Positions 27,089-36,298 of a stretch of 64,000 nt of DNA are shown here, in pieces. How positions within the stretch are numbered: position 1 is the stretch's first letter; every line of letters begins with the position of its first letter. The notes beneath the pieces are model-generated. The model did no database searches. It was given only the letters and a program-made list of their open reading frames with translations, and was not told the origin of the DNA. The position numbers and the translations under genes are program-made. Origin of the DNA: CADDYT01 sp035294125 (GTDB taxonomy: Bacteria; Chloroflexota; Ktedonobacteria; Ktedonobacterales; Ktedonobacteraceae); the NCBI GenBank assembly GCA_035294125.1, contig DATGLM010000071.1, positions 75,756 to 139,755 on the forward strand, given 5' to 3'.

Positions 27089-27097
27089 TGATATACT
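27089..27097 (+). promoter_or_regulatory. Extended -10 promoter giving a leaderless transcript
   Basis: TG, A, then TATACT ends only 6 nt before the ATG at 27104. Transcription should begin at or next to the start codon, and no Shine-Dalgarno sequence is present. Confidence 0.55.
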
Positions 27098-27103
27098 GCT
27101 GGC

Positions 27104-28141
27104 ATGAAACTTGCGCTCAAAATCACGCCACAACACAGCACGCAGTATGGGAATATGGCGGAAGCTCTGGCTCTCCCTGAATTGCTTGCCAGCCCGCTTG
27201 CTCCAGCTATTCGAGAAGTGACGCCGGTGAGGCTGGGAGGGCAGGGCTATCTGCTGGTGGAGATAGATAATGAGGGGACTGCATCCTCGTCCGGGCCTGA
27301 TACCCCAACTGTTTCTCAGATGGAAATTCTGTCGCGGCTGGGCGCGACCAGCGAGATAGCTCGTTATTTTGACTCCATCCGCGATATGCAGGGGCCGTTT
27401 CTCCAGCCGCTGGAACCCCGGTTCACACCGTTTGTGCCGCTGGAGATGGCGGAGGCCCGGCGCTATAAGGGTAAAACCAACGAACTTTTCACGCAGGTGT
27501 TGCTGAACCTTGCTATCTTTGCCGGAGCCTATAGCGATCAACTGAGCAGCAGGCTGCGTATCCTTGACCCGTTGGCCGGGGGCGGCACGACTCTCTTCCT
27601 GGCCCTGGCCTATGGTTTTGATGCCTTTGGTATTGAAATGAACCGCCAGGATGTCGATACGACGGCAGTATTTGTGCGGCAGTACCTGCAGGGAGAGCAC
27701 ATTCCGTTCAAGGAGGTGGATGAGCATGGGCGCAGGGCCGGAAGACGCGACCGCTTTGAGATCGGATATAAAGGAGACACGCGCACCCTTGTCCTGGCGC
27801 ATGGCGATGCCATTCAGGCCGACCTGCACCTGCGCGAAGTTCCCGGTGGCCCGCGCATGCACGCTATTGTCGGCGACCTTCCATACGGTATTCAGCACTT
27901 CAGCGAAGTCGCTCCCCTGCTGGAAAAGGCAGTGCCGGTCTGGCAGCGCCTGCTCCTGCCCGGCGGCACGCTGGCACTCTCCTGGAATGCTACACGTATC
28001 GAGCGCGGAGAACTGATCAACCTGCTCGAACAGCGTGGCAATCTGCGTGCGCGCAACGAACCGCCTTATACACAACTGGCGCATGCCGTCGATCGCGTCA
28101 TCAAGAGACGCGATATTCTGATTGCTGTGAAATCAGAGTAG
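27104..28141 (+). CDS. Class I SAM-dependent methyltransferase (Trm11-like nucleic-acid type)
   Basis: A 345-residue protein. The SAM-binding motif I is L-D-P-L-A-G-G-G-T-T at about 154-163, followed by the acidic strand end G-I-E-M. The catalytic motif IV reads D-L-P-Y-G at 258-262. D-(L/P)-P-Y is typical of amino-methylating enzymes acting on RNA or DNA bases, and the motif order resembles Trm11/TrmG10-like tRNA guanosine methyltransferases. No THUMP domain is evident in the N-terminal 130 residues, so the target is uncertain. The message appears leaderless. It is divergent from the NAD(P)HX repair gene. Confidence 0.8.
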   Translation: MKLALKITPQHSTQYGNMAEALALPELLASPLAPAIREVTPVRLGGQGYLLVEIDNEGTASSSGPDTPTVSQMEILSRLGATSEIARYFDSIRDMQGPFLQPLEPRFTPFVPLEMAEARRYKGKTNELFTQVLLNLAIFAGAYSDQLSSRLRILDPLAGGGTTLFLALAYGFDAFGIEMNRQDVDTTAVFVRQYLQGEHIPFKEVDEHGRRAGRRDRFEIGYKGDTRTLVLAHGDAIQADLHLREVPGGPRMHAIVGDLPYGIQHFSEVAPLLEKAVPVWQRLLLPGGTLALSWNATRIERGELINLLEQRGNLRARNEPPYTQLAHAVDRVIKRRDILIAVKSE

Positions 28142-29296
28142 CTCTTTCATCATCTCCGCTCCGATAATGGTACCATTGCTGATATTGTAAAGAGCCAGGA
28201 TACCCTCCTCGTGGCCGTCTATGAAGCTGGGTGTGAAGGAGACGGCTGTGGAAAAGGTTGTGCCGTTCCCTGACGTGTTGGCCTGTCCAACCGGATTATA
28301 GAGGTGATCCAGCACTGTGATCTTGCCGACGGCACCATGAGAAGTATTAATCGTTCCGTTTACCGTCACCGGGCTGCTTAAGAGGTCGCGATTGGGTGGG
28401 GATGTGATCGACATGCCGTTGGAGGTAACGGAGGTCGCCTCCCAGATGCCGCCGTTGGTGTTGCCCTCCAGCCGACTGAGCGAAACCGTAATCGTTCCGG
28501 CGGGCGTAGTTGCGTTTTTCACATTAACCACCGCGTCAACATCGTGCGTCCCACCGCCGCTCACAAGCGTGGCCTGCGCGTTGTTTGACCATTTCAGCAG
28601 GTTCACAGCCAGTTCTTTCGCCGTCTGGGCTGCGTCCAGCTTCCAGGGATCGATTCCCTGATTGACCTGTGCCTGGTCGTTCTCGGCCTGATAGCGTGTC
28701 AGATCGGGGAAGAGGCCGGGGAACGTGACCGGCACCAGTGTGCCAGCGCCGTCCGACCACTTGAATTCGCGGAAGAGGTCGACCATCGGGCCAGAGTTAG
28801 CGCCAGGATTCTTGTTGATGCTAGAGTTCAGGTCAGCTTCACCTGTCAGGACGGTATTGTAGCCACTAATTTTAGCCTCGCCCCTGTAAAGCCCCTCTAG
28901 CTTGAAAATAGGGGTTGGGTTGGGGTCTGTAATATGATTATAGACATACACATCCAGCATGCTCGCGGTACCCTGCTCGCGCACCGTCACCAGTGCTTGC
29001 AGCGCGGGTATTCCCATCAAGTTGCCGCAGCTCACGCTCTCAACCTGCGCCCCAGTCGGCGGCAAGACAATAGCTGTCCAATGGGACGGTGACTTTACCG
29101 CGTTCGGGCATGGCTGTACGCCCAGAGAAATACCGGACGTTGCCTGTGCCGCAGGTGTTGCGCTGCCCGGCTTCGACGTCGAGCTACCGCTATTCCCATT
29201 ATTGCTGCCCCCACTGCACGCCGCAAGCGCGAGCAAGAGCAGCAGAAAAAAAGTGGTGTATGTATACGTTCTCCATCCTCTGCGGGAACATCGCAT
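28133..29296 (-). CDS. Lipoprotein with a C-terminal Gmad2-like immunoglobulin domain
   Basis: A 387-residue exported protein. The signal ends in the lipobox L-A-A-C, followed by a Gly/Ser/Asn-rich linker of about 30 residues. The body is unrecognised. Residues about 310-387 (S-P-V-T-V-N-G-T-I-N-T, then V-L-D-x-x-x-x-P-V-G-Q) resemble the Gmad2 immunoglobulin-like domain found in bacterial lipoproteins and spore-germination proteins. The ATG at 29296 is preferred, since the upstream ATG at 29311 is part of the GAGGAG ribosome site. It overlaps the end of the methyltransferase gene on the other strand. The function is unknown. Confidence 0.8.
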   Translation of the reverse strand: MRCSRRGWRTYTYTTFFLLLLLALAACSGGSNNGNSGSSTSKPGSATPAAQATSGISLGVQPCPNAVKSPSHWTAIVLPPTGAQVESVSCGNLMGIPALQALVTVREQGTASMLDVYVYNHITDPNPTPIFKLEGLYRGEAKISGYNTVLTGEADLNSSINKNPGANSGPMVDLFREFKWSDGAGTLVPVTFPGLFPDLTRYQAENDQAQVNQGIDPWKLDAAQTAKELAVNLLKWSNNAQATLVSGGGTHDVDAVVNVKNATTPAGTITVSLSRLEGNTNGGIWEATSVTSNGMSITSPPNRDLLSSPVTVNGTINTSHGAVGKITVLDHLYNPVGQANTSGNGTTFSTAVSFTPSFIDGHEEGILALYNISNGTIIGAEMMKELL

Positions 29297-29509
29297 CGTG
29301 TTTCTCCTCATTCAAATCGCAGTCTATTTCTTATAGCCATAGAAAGTTTTCAATGCTAATTCCTAAAAAGAGAGCATTGCCTGTTATTAGTATAGTGCAG
29401 AAACAGGACAAAAAATGAGAGGAGCGCACTATGTTCGTATGAACTGTGCCTTATGTGCACTAAGCGAGCTGGTCTTGCGGTGTCTCCGGCACGAGTGCAT
29501 CTCGTTGCC

Positions 29510-32500
29510 CTATTGATAGCGTATCGCCTCGGCAGGAGCGACGCGGCCAGCTTGCCACGCGGGGAGCAGCGCGCCGAGGAAGGAGGCGAGCAGGGCGATG
29601 CCAACGATGAGGCCCAGTTCCTGCCAGGGAATGGCGAAGGTCAGACCTGTTGCGTACTGTTCGAAGAAGTTGGCGGCAAAGATGTTGTAGGAGAGAATCA
29701 GCCCCAGAACAACGCCCAGAACGCTGCCTACGGCTCCCACCAGGAACGATTCGAGCAGGAACGAGCCTTGAATCATGCGCCTGCCGCAGCCGAGGGCGCG
29801 TAGCATACCAATCTGCTGGCGGCGTTCCACGACTGCGCGTGTCCCTGTGATTGCCAGCGCCGCTACGCCCAGCAGCAAGGTCAGGCCTACCACGCCTAAC
29901 AACACGTCGCTGAGGAAGATACGCGGCCCGCGTACCTGCCAGATGGCGTCTGCCAGTACCGTTGTTTCCAGCCCATAATCAAGGAAAGCGGAGCCGAGCT
30001 TCAGGGAGAGGTCACGGGCGTTCTGGCCGGGCGCAACCTTAAAGTAGTAGGTCGCGTTTTGCGGCGCGGAGGGATTGCTCCCTACATAGCCGTATTCAGA
30101 GCTGGGAATATAGAGGCCAAAATGCGAGCCATCGCTGTTATCCACCACGCCAATGATAGTGAGCTTGATCGAAGAGTAATTAGTCTCATTGGGCAGTTCA
30201 AGGGTTGTTGTGGCGGGATGCGGGGTTGCCACCCAGATAGGAGTGGCCGGGAAGCTTTTTTCACCCTGGTAGATTCCGCTGGCCGAGTAGGTGTAGCCAG
30301 GCGGGAAGCCGGGGGGATAGGTTGGCGCGCCTGCATCGGCTGGCAGTGGCGAGTTCGGATCGTAGACCTCGGCGTTGATGACGCTGTTGGGCAGATAGGG
30401 TAGCGCGCTGCTATCAATAAGCGCGTAGTGTGAGTTAGGAGCTTGCAGCGCCTTCCAGACGGCGTTGTCGCTGCTAAAGCCCTTTGCCCGTGCCACGAGA
30501 TGCAGGCCATAGCCGTTCAGGAAGCCGCCGCTGACCACCTCAGCCGGATAGAAACGCCATGCCGGATTGCTCGCGCTCAACTGAATGATGCCCACAGCGG
30601 TCGAGGTGCTCTCGCCAATAGCGGAGAAGTCATTCGGATTGATGCCGTGGCTTGCCAGCGCGGTTTGCAGATCGGGCAGCGGCTTGAAGTAGGCCACGGC
30701 CTGAATGTCGTAGCCGCCGGTCTGGTTCTCGATGCTGACATAGCTATTCTGCATAGCGGCGGTAATCACCGCCATGACCGTCATGGCGAAGACGACGAGG
30801 CTGAACATTATGACGCTCAGGCCCGTGCGGAAACGCCGGTGCAGTGGGTAGGCGGAAGCCAGGCTTGCCACGGCGTAGAAGCCCGGAAAACCGGAGAACA
30901 GCTTCAGCGCCGGTCTGACCAGCCATTGCCCGTTGGCAATCAGCGCCCAGACCGTGCCGGTGACCATCATCATGCCCGCGATGAAGAAGATTTCGATGCC
31001 GCCATAGAATCGTGGCAGGCCAAGGTTCGCCAGCACGTCGAAGGGCAGTGCCCAGTAAGCGGTCAGCGCCAATCCAGCCAGCGCGGCGAAGATGCCGCCC
31101 GCCGATGTCGCTGCTTCACGATGATGCAGCAGGTAAAGCGTATATTCGATCGTTGCCTTGACCAGCAAGCCGCCGCCCAGCACAATCAACGTCAGGCCGA
31201 GCGAGAAGGGGACGATTTCCGTGTGTTCCAGCCCATCCTGCATGACAAGGTAGCCGGCGATTAACGGCAGGAAGCCCAGGCGTACCAGCGCGCCAATCAG
31301 CCGCACGATCACGTCGGGTATTTGCTCGAACGCAACACGACGCACGCGGCGCGCGCGCTGCCAGAGCGTTTTCGGGCGTACACGTCTTGCGGATGGGGGG
31401 CGCGCGATGCCCGCGAGTTCAAGGATGCGCAGGCAGATTTCGCCCAGCGACCATGTATTGCGCTGTGGCTCCGGCAGGTCGCGAATAGCCTCCACAATCG
31501 TCATTCGGCTCACCAGCCAGGAGGAGAGCGCGACGGAGACGAAGGTGAAGATTACTCCCAGGCAGTAGGCGATAATCAGGCTGTGCGGCTGGAAGGTCAG
31601 TTTCAGCGGGAAGTTGAATGTCGCCAGAATTGGTCCCAGGAGCAAGACCAGCAGCGCGCCCAGGCCCACACCGGCAGCCAGTCCGATGAAGGAGGCGATC
31701 AGGTCATAGATAGTGCCCTCAAAGAGGAACATCAGGATCAGGTGGCGGCGCTGCACACCGATGGCGCGCGCCATACCCATCTCTGTACGCCTTTCAGCGG
31801 CCAGCAGCACGAAGATCAGGAAGATCAACAGCAGGCCGATGGCGAGCGCGAACAGACTAAAAAGAGTGAAGATACGCGAGAAAATATCAGAAGCAAGCTG
31901 CGAGTCCTGCACCCCTTGCTCTTTGACCTCGATGACATGGACATAGCCGGGTATCCAGAGCTGAAGCGCATGTGTGACCTGATCCGAGAGGGTGATGCCG
32001 CTCACACCGCCGCCGCCGCGATTCTCGACGAATATCTGTGTGATGTCGTCGCTGCGATGCTCAATCTGACGAAATGGCCCGATCTGGCTAATGATATATG
32101 GCGATTCGCCGACAAGGCCGCCGTTCTGCACGATGGCTTTCACGTGAAAGACATAACGCTGCCCCGGCCAGCGCTGCGAGTAGAGATAGAGGGTATCGCC
32201 CGCGCTGGCGTTGAGCAACTGCGCCGCCGTCTGGTTGAGATAGACCTCATCGGGTCCCAGCAGGGTGGTGCTCAGATGCTGCTTGCTGTTGGCCGCGTTC
32301 TGCATGCCGCCGAAGCCCTGCTCGCTGCCATTCAGTATGCCCAGCCCGGTCACATTCGAGCGCACCTGACGTGAGGTCTCGTCGGCTACGAGCAGGTCGG
32401 TCTCCGTGAGTGAGGCTCCGATAGCGCTGATGTCGGAATCATCCCGCGAGCGGCGCAGGAGCTGGTAGTAGATACGATCATCGAAGAAGCCCAGGCTGCC

Positions 32501-32797
32501 CTGTCCACCCTGAATGATCTCGTCGATGTTCTCCCAGTTGTAGACGGCAACCGATTGCACCGCGCTGGTCATCACGTCCCCTGTCGCCAGGACGCTGGAA
32601 AGCAGGGTGGTCGAGAGCATAAGCGCGAAGACGATCAACACCATCTGCGTGCGCCGTCGGGGAATGTTGCGCACCCCGATCTTAAAGAAGATGCGGTTGG
32701 TAAGCGCGAGCAGCGCGACGCCTGTCATAATGATCAGCGCGATAGCGAGCAGCACCATCATAAGGGTATTGAGTTGGAGACCAAATAGCTGGATCAT
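29510..32797 (-). CDS. Large FtsX-family (MacB-type) ABC permease
   Basis: A 1095-residue membrane protein. An N-terminal helix precedes a MacB-like periplasmic region, then a three-helix FtsX domain (about 310-440). A middle section with several more helices (about 520-640) follows, then a second extracellular region and a final FtsX domain (about 980-1095) with the A-x-A-L-G-C-G-R-R-M-I-Q turn. This is the architecture of DUF214-type permeases that work with a LolD/MacB-like ATPase in lipoprotein or peptide handling. No ATPase gene adjoins it. Its ATG overlaps by 4 bp the stop of the SGNH lipoprotein gene, so the two are translationally coupled. Confidence 0.9.
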   Translation of the reverse strand: MIQLFGLQLNTLMMVLLAIALIIMTGVALLALTNRIFFKIGVRNIPRRRTQMVLIVFALMLSTTLLSSVLATGDVMTSAVQSVAVYNWENIDEIIQGGQGSLGFFDDRIYYQLLRRSRDDSDISAIGASLTETDLLVADETSRQVRSNVTGLGILNGSEQGFGGMQNAANSKQHLSTTLLGPDEVYLNQTAAQLLNASAGDTLYLYSQRWPGQRYVFHVKAIVQNGGLVGESPYIISQIGPFRQIEHRSDDITQIFVENRGGGGVSGITLSDQVTHALQLWIPGYVHVIEVKEQGVQDSQLASDIFSRIFTLFSLFALAIGLLLIFLIFVLLAAERRTEMGMARAIGVQRRHLILMFLFEGTIYDLIASFIGLAAGVGLGALLVLLLGPILATFNFPLKLTFQPHSLIIAYCLGVIFTFVSVALSSWLVSRMTIVEAIRDLPEPQRNTWSLGEICLRILELAGIARPPSARRVRPKTLWQRARRVRRVAFEQIPDVIVRLIGALVRLGFLPLIAGYLVMQDGLEHTEIVPFSLGLTLIVLGGGLLVKATIEYTLYLLHHREAATSAGGIFAALAGLALTAYWALPFDVLANLGLPRFYGGIEIFFIAGMMMVTGTVWALIANGQWLVRPALKLFSGFPGFYAVASLASAYPLHRRFRTGLSVIMFSLVVFAMTVMAVITAAMQNSYVSIENQTGGYDIQAVAYFKPLPDLQTALASHGINPNDFSAIGESTSTAVGIIQLSASNPAWRFYPAEVVSGGFLNGYGLHLVARAKGFSSDNAVWKALQAPNSHYALIDSSALPYLPNSVINAEVYDPNSPLPADAGAPTYPPGFPPGYTYSASGIYQGEKSFPATPIWVATPHPATTTLELPNETNYSSIKLTIIGVVDNSDGSHFGLYIPSSEYGYVGSNPSAPQNATYYFKVAPGQNARDLSLKLGSAFLDYGLETTVLADAIWQVRGPRIFLSDVLLGVVGLTLLLGVAALAITGTRAVVERRQQIGMLRALGCGRRMIQGSFLLESFLVGAVGSVLGVVLGLILSYNIFAANFFEQYATGLTFAIPWQELGLIVGIALLASFLGALLPAWQAGRVAPAEAIRYQ

Positions 32798-33522
32798 GGT
32801 TTTTTCGGATTGTGAGCAGTAGCTCGCTGTGTCTGCTGTGCAGACTGCAATGCCTGATAAAACAACGCGGCCAGTTTACTGTAACCCAGCGTACTGGGAT
32901 GGAGGCCATCGCCGCTGAGATACTCAGGATGCTGGCTCAAATTTCTCCACTGCTGGTAAAGGTTTACCAGGATGGCGTGATGACGCGCAACAATATCGTC
33001 GATAACCGCGTTATATGCCTGTACGGTTCGCATGAGATTAGCCTGATCGTAGGAAGAGAAGTAGGGTAGTAGTGTCAGCTCTGGCACGTTCCCGACGATG
33101 ATATGCACATCCGGGTTTTCCGACCGCAGGCGTGTCAATATCTGGTCTAAATCATGCGAGTAGCTGGTTACCGGGACGTTGTCGATGATATCGTTGACTG
33201 CCAGCCAGATCGTGACCAGATTGGGGTGGGCGTCGAGCGCGACAGGCAGCTCGATACTTATTGCCTGGTGGGCGGTAATGCCTGGAACACCAAGGTTGAT
33301 CAGTTGCACGCCGGGACCAAGCATCGTGGCCAGATCGGTAGGCCAGTTTTCCGTTCGTGGGTCGTCGGCTCCGATGCCGAACGAATCAGATGCTCCTATG
33401 GCGACGTAGGTCAGACGCGCATGGGGGGCTTGCTGTACCGGAACCCCTCCGGTACTGGAGCTGAGGGCTTGCGTACCACAGCCGACTAGCAAAAGAAAGC
33501 AAAGCAACAACATGGGAAGCAT
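32794..33522 (-). CDS. SGNH/GDSL-type esterase lipoprotein
   Basis: A 242-residue exported hydrolase. A hydrophobic signal ends in the lipobox L-V-G-C near residue 15. The SGNH blocks can be traced: catalytic Ser in G-A-S-D-S-F-G-I-G, Gly in N-L-G-V-P-G, Asn in V-N-D-I and the Asp/His pair in G-D-G-L-H-P-S. The ATG at 33522 is chosen, since AAAGGGA lies before it and the signal peptide starts there. A longer frame back to 33618 overlaps the promoter-proximal secG end. Deacylation of a cell-surface polymer or lipid is likely. It precedes and overlaps the FtsX-type permease gene. Confidence 0.88.
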   Translation of the reverse strand: MLPMLLLCFLLLVGCGTQALSSSTGGVPVQQAPHARLTYVAIGASDSFGIGADDPRTENWPTDLATMLGPGVQLINLGVPGITAHQAISIELPVALDAHPNLVTIWLAVNDIIDNVPVTSYSHDLDQILTRLRSENPDVHIIVGNVPELTLLPYFSSYDQANLMRTVQAYNAVIDDIVARHHAILVNLYQQWRNLSQHPEYLSGDGLHPSTLGYSKLAALFYQALQSAQQTQRATAHNPKKP

Positions 33523-33580
33523 ATATAGCTTCCCTTTGCTCTGCTTCTTTCTGGTAGAGGTGTGATTTAGCTGAATCGTG

Positions 33581-33814
33581 TTAGTGAATAAGCGCACTGA
33601 GCAGGGAGACAATGGCAAAGAGTACGACGAATACGATGGTAAGGTTGAAAATCAAACGCTCTACGCCACGTCGTGTCTTAAACACTGAACCTGCGCTGCT
33701 GCCGCCGAACGCGCTTCCCAGCCCGGCTCCGCGAACCTGGAGCAGGATGAAGATGATGACGGCTACACACAAGATAATTTGTATGATCTGAATTGCCGGA
33801 AGCCACTGGGCCAA
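33581..33814 (-). CDS. secG: Preprotein translocase subunit SecG
   Basis: A 77-residue protein with two hydrophobic helices (about 8-27 and 54-75). Between them is the SecG loop F-I-L-L-Q-V-R-G-A-G-L-G-S-A-F-G-G. It supports protein export through SecYEG. The start is TTG with GAGG 8 nt upstream, and no ATG is available nearby. It lies 58 nt before the SGNH lipoprotein gene and is probably cotranscribed with it. Confidence 0.95.
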   Translation of the reverse strand: MAQWLPAIQIIQIILCVAVIIFILLQVRGAGLGSAFGGSSAGSVFKTRRGVERLIFNLTIVFVVLFAIVSLLSALIH

Positions 33815-33924
33815 GATTTTTTCCTCGCTTTCTGCTGTATCCCTTCAGAATACGCCCGCATTATAACACACTTTCCCCCCCACGTCTATTTTTTCCACCT
33901 GTTTTTAGCATATACGTCTGGCAG

Positions 33925-34461
33925 TTACGTCTGGTTACCTGTTGTGTGTGCCTTCTCATGACATTCCGGGCACAGGACGATAAAGTGTCGCGGATTGTAG
34001 CGATCCAGCAGGTTGCGGGCGAAGTGGACGGTATGCAGTTGCAGAGCCGGGACGTGCTGCCCGCACTCAGGGCAGACAGAATGCGCCTGCTCGCTCAATG
34101 ACCACTTCAAATGGTTCATCTGAGTTATATGAATCGTGTCCAGGCTGACGTGGAAGAGCAACCCGACCAGGATCAGCCAGAGGATGCGCGAGCGAGTGCG
34201 CAGCGCCAGTACGAGCAAGAGGCCGAGGATAATAGGGTGGTGCAGCAGGCGTGCCTGTGGCAACTGTGGCGGGTCGGCCTGCCCGAAATAGCGCGCGGCG
34301 GCTCGCAGACTGAGGGTACGGTACGTGACAGCATGCCAGAGGTAATGATCGACATCGATCAACACGCTGGCCGCCAGGGGAATCCAGGCATCTTTTTTGA
34401 GCCAGGGCAGGGCAATGACTGCCGCCGCTGTAGAAATCTTAACATGTTCTTGCACGCGCAT
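33925..34461 (-). CDS. Small membrane protein with C-terminal HNH-like zinc motif
   Basis: A 178-residue protein. The N-terminal 115 residues resemble membrane-bound metal-dependent hydrolases of the DUF457/YdjM type: hydrophobic helices with I-D-V-D-H-Y-L-W-H near residue 37 and L-L-H-H-P near 73. The last 50 residues hold C-P-E-C-G, then H-x-x-x-F-A-R-N-L, then L-C-P-E-C-H-E-K-A-H, which is the layout of HNH-endonuclease zinc sites. I have not seen this pairing described. Translation begins at an ATG with weak ribosome-site support. The function is unclear. Confidence 0.72.
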   Translation of the reverse strand: MRVQEHVKISTAAAVIALPWLKKDAWIPLAASVLIDVDHYLWHAVTYRTLSLRAAARYFGQADPPQLPQARLLHHPIILGLLLVLALRTRSRILWLILVGLLFHVSLDTIHITQMNHLKWSLSEQAHSVCPECGQHVPALQLHTVHFARNLLDRYNPRHFIVLCPECHEKAHTTGNQT

Positions 34462-34834
34462 ATCTTCATTTCTCCACGATTTATTGTCTTTCTAATATTG
34501 AAGCTCGGAGAGAGCAGAGATGCTTTCTTCTCCTGTCATGCCGCTGAGTATAGCGGCCATAACTCAGGCAGTCAATAGAGGCTTTGATACATTTCTCATC
34601 CCCTTCTTACGGTTTCATAACTACATTTACATATTCCTAACCGATTCTCAACCGTTTGTTCCTATCTTTCAAAAAGTCCCGATGGTACGCTAATGTCAAG
34701 CTGTTCGATAGTTGTTTCCAATGAAGAACAGAAAAAAACGGATACAAGAGAAAAATTTTCAAAAGAATGGCCGCCAGTATCAATTTTCCCATGCGGTAGC
34801 CTGTATTACGAATCCTGGAAGGAGATGCCTTTCA
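34462..34834. other. Intergenic region between divergent genes
   Basis: About 370 bp with only a small 6-bp hairpin (34540-34557) and the GGAAGGAG ribosome site (34817-34824) of the glycosyltransferase gene. I see no convincing promoter on either strand and no gene. Confidence 0.5.
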
Positions 34835-36223
34835 ATGGCAACGAGGATAGAGAACGAAGTAGAGACAGGGCAATTAGGTGAAACGGAAGAGGATGGTCGT
34901 ATTGGATGCAGTGTAGGCATCATGGCGTATAACGAGGAAGCAAATATCGGGCGTACCCTACGCGCCGTGCTTGATCAGCAGGGTCCATCCCTTCGCCTTG
35001 AAGAAGTGATTGTCGTTGCCAGCGGTTGTACCGACCGCACTGTGCCGATTGTTACTGAGGTGGCGGCACAAGATTCACGCGTACATCTATGTGTACAGGA
35101 AAAACGCGAAGGCAAAGCTTCTGCTATTAATCTCTTTCTCAAAGAGGCTAGCAGCCCGGTTGTTGTATTGATTGGTGCCGATGTTATCCCAGAAGAGAAT
35201 GCCCTTGATTATCTCTGTGCTCCCTTCAAAAATCCAAAGATTGGCATGGTTGGAGGTCGCCCGGTGCCGGTAAACGATGCCGCGACTTTCATGGGCCATT
35301 CCGTCCATCTGCTCTGGCGCTTGCATGATCGCCTATCGCGCATTCAGCCCAAACTTGGAGAGGTAATCGCCTTCCGCAATGTGATTTCCGGCATTCCTAC
35401 CAACAGCGCCGTTGATGAGATTTCTATTCAGGCGCTCATTTCCCAGCTTGGCTACCAGTTGATCTACGAGCCGAAATGCGTGGTCTATAACAAAGGTCCC
35501 ATCAATGTTCGCGACTTCCTCAAGCAGCGCCGCCGTATCTACGCCGGTCATCTTAAGGTGCGCTCGCAGCAAAATTATGAAGCCTCAACGATGAAGGTGA
35601 CACCTATTATGCGCCAGTTGGTCGCCAACCGCGATTTCACCATGCGCACTCCGAAACAGGCTATGTGGACGCTGGGTACGGTTGTACTGGAAGGTTATGC
35701 GCGTATCCAGGGCTACATGGATTACACTCGCAAGCGCGAGCACCACATCTGGCAAATGGTGGAGTCGACCAAAGACCTGGAGGCGAACCAGCGCAAGGTG
35801 CGCCGTATCTGCAACGCCCAGAGCGTCATCGTCTTCCGTCTGATCCTGGAAGGGGCGAAGGGCAACGATATTCACCGCGAACGCGAGGAGCGCGAGGCCA
35901 ACGAGGCTGCCCGTAAACTGCTCCCCTACCTGCGTACCAAAATTCGCAAGGAAGACATGCTCTCCATCAACGGCCCAGGTGTCATGACCGCCGTTATTCG
36001 TGCCGAGCAGCACGGAGCCTCCCTCGTCGCCGAACGCATCAAGAAGGCCGTCGAAGAATTGCCTGTGCGCGTGGGGGCGCGAGGCCGCGAAGTCAAGGTA
36101 ACTGTGGCCTACAGCACGCTCACCTTCGCCTCCAAAGCTCCCAACGGCAGCGGCGTCACCGTCACTGGCCCCCTCATCGACGAAGCCATGCGTGCCGCCC
36201 TCACCGCCAGCAGCCAGGACTGA
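34835..36223 (+). CDS. Family-2 glycosyltransferase fused to a degenerate GGDEF-like domain
   Basis: A 462-residue protein. Residues about 24-270 are a GT2 domain: S-V-G-I-M-A-Y-N-E-E-A-N-I at the nucleotide-sugar end, V-V-A-S-G-C-T-D-R-T, the metal-binding I-G-A-D-V and a late Q-R-R-R-I-Y-A-G motif. The C-terminal 120 residues follow the GGDEF pattern: helix A-A-R-K-L-L-P-Y-L-R-T-K-I-R-K-E-D, then A-E-R-I-K-K-A-V-E-E-L-P, then V-K-V-T-V-A-Y-S. The G-G-D-E-F position reads N-G-P-G-V-M, so cyclase activity is not expected. The ATG at 34835 follows GGAAGGAG by 10 nt. Cell-surface polysaccharide synthesis is the likely role. Confidence 0.82.
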   Translation: MATRIENEVETGQLGETEEDGRIGCSVGIMAYNEEANIGRTLRAVLDQQGPSLRLEEVIVVASGCTDRTVPIVTEVAAQDSRVHLCVQEKREGKASAINLFLKEASSPVVVLIGADVIPEENALDYLCAPFKNPKIGMVGGRPVPVNDAATFMGHSVHLLWRLHDRLSRIQPKLGEVIAFRNVISGIPTNSAVDEISIQALISQLGYQLIYEPKCVVYNKGPINVRDFLKQRRRIYAGHLKVRSQQNYEASTMKVTPIMRQLVANRDFTMRTPKQAMWTLGTVVLEGYARIQGYMDYTRKREHHIWQMVESTKDLEANQRKVRRICNAQSVIVFRLILEGAKGNDIHREREEREANEAARKLLPYLRTKIRKEDMLSINGPGVMTAVIRAEQHGASLVAERIKKAVEELPVRVGARGREVKVTVAYSTLTFASKAPNGSGVTVTGPLIDEAMRAALTASSQD

Positions 36224-36232
36224 ACCTGTCTC

Positions 36233-36290
36233 AAAAGAGAAGGCGGCTCTGGAACAGGCAATAACCGGTTCCAGGGCCGCCTTCTCTTTT
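36233..36290. terminator. Bidirectional terminator between the GT2 and PLDc_N-like genes
   Basis: A very strong stem (36233-36255 with 36267-36290) has A4 on the left and T4 on the right. It serves the plus-strand GT2 gene and the converging minus-strand gene. Confidence 0.9.
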
Positions 36291-36298
36291 GAGCGCTA

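Noticed and set aside
31322..32374. Plus-strand open frame of 350 codons
   Set aside because: Antisense shadow of the FtsX-type permease gene, with low-complexity Gln/Asp/Arg composition and no family motif.
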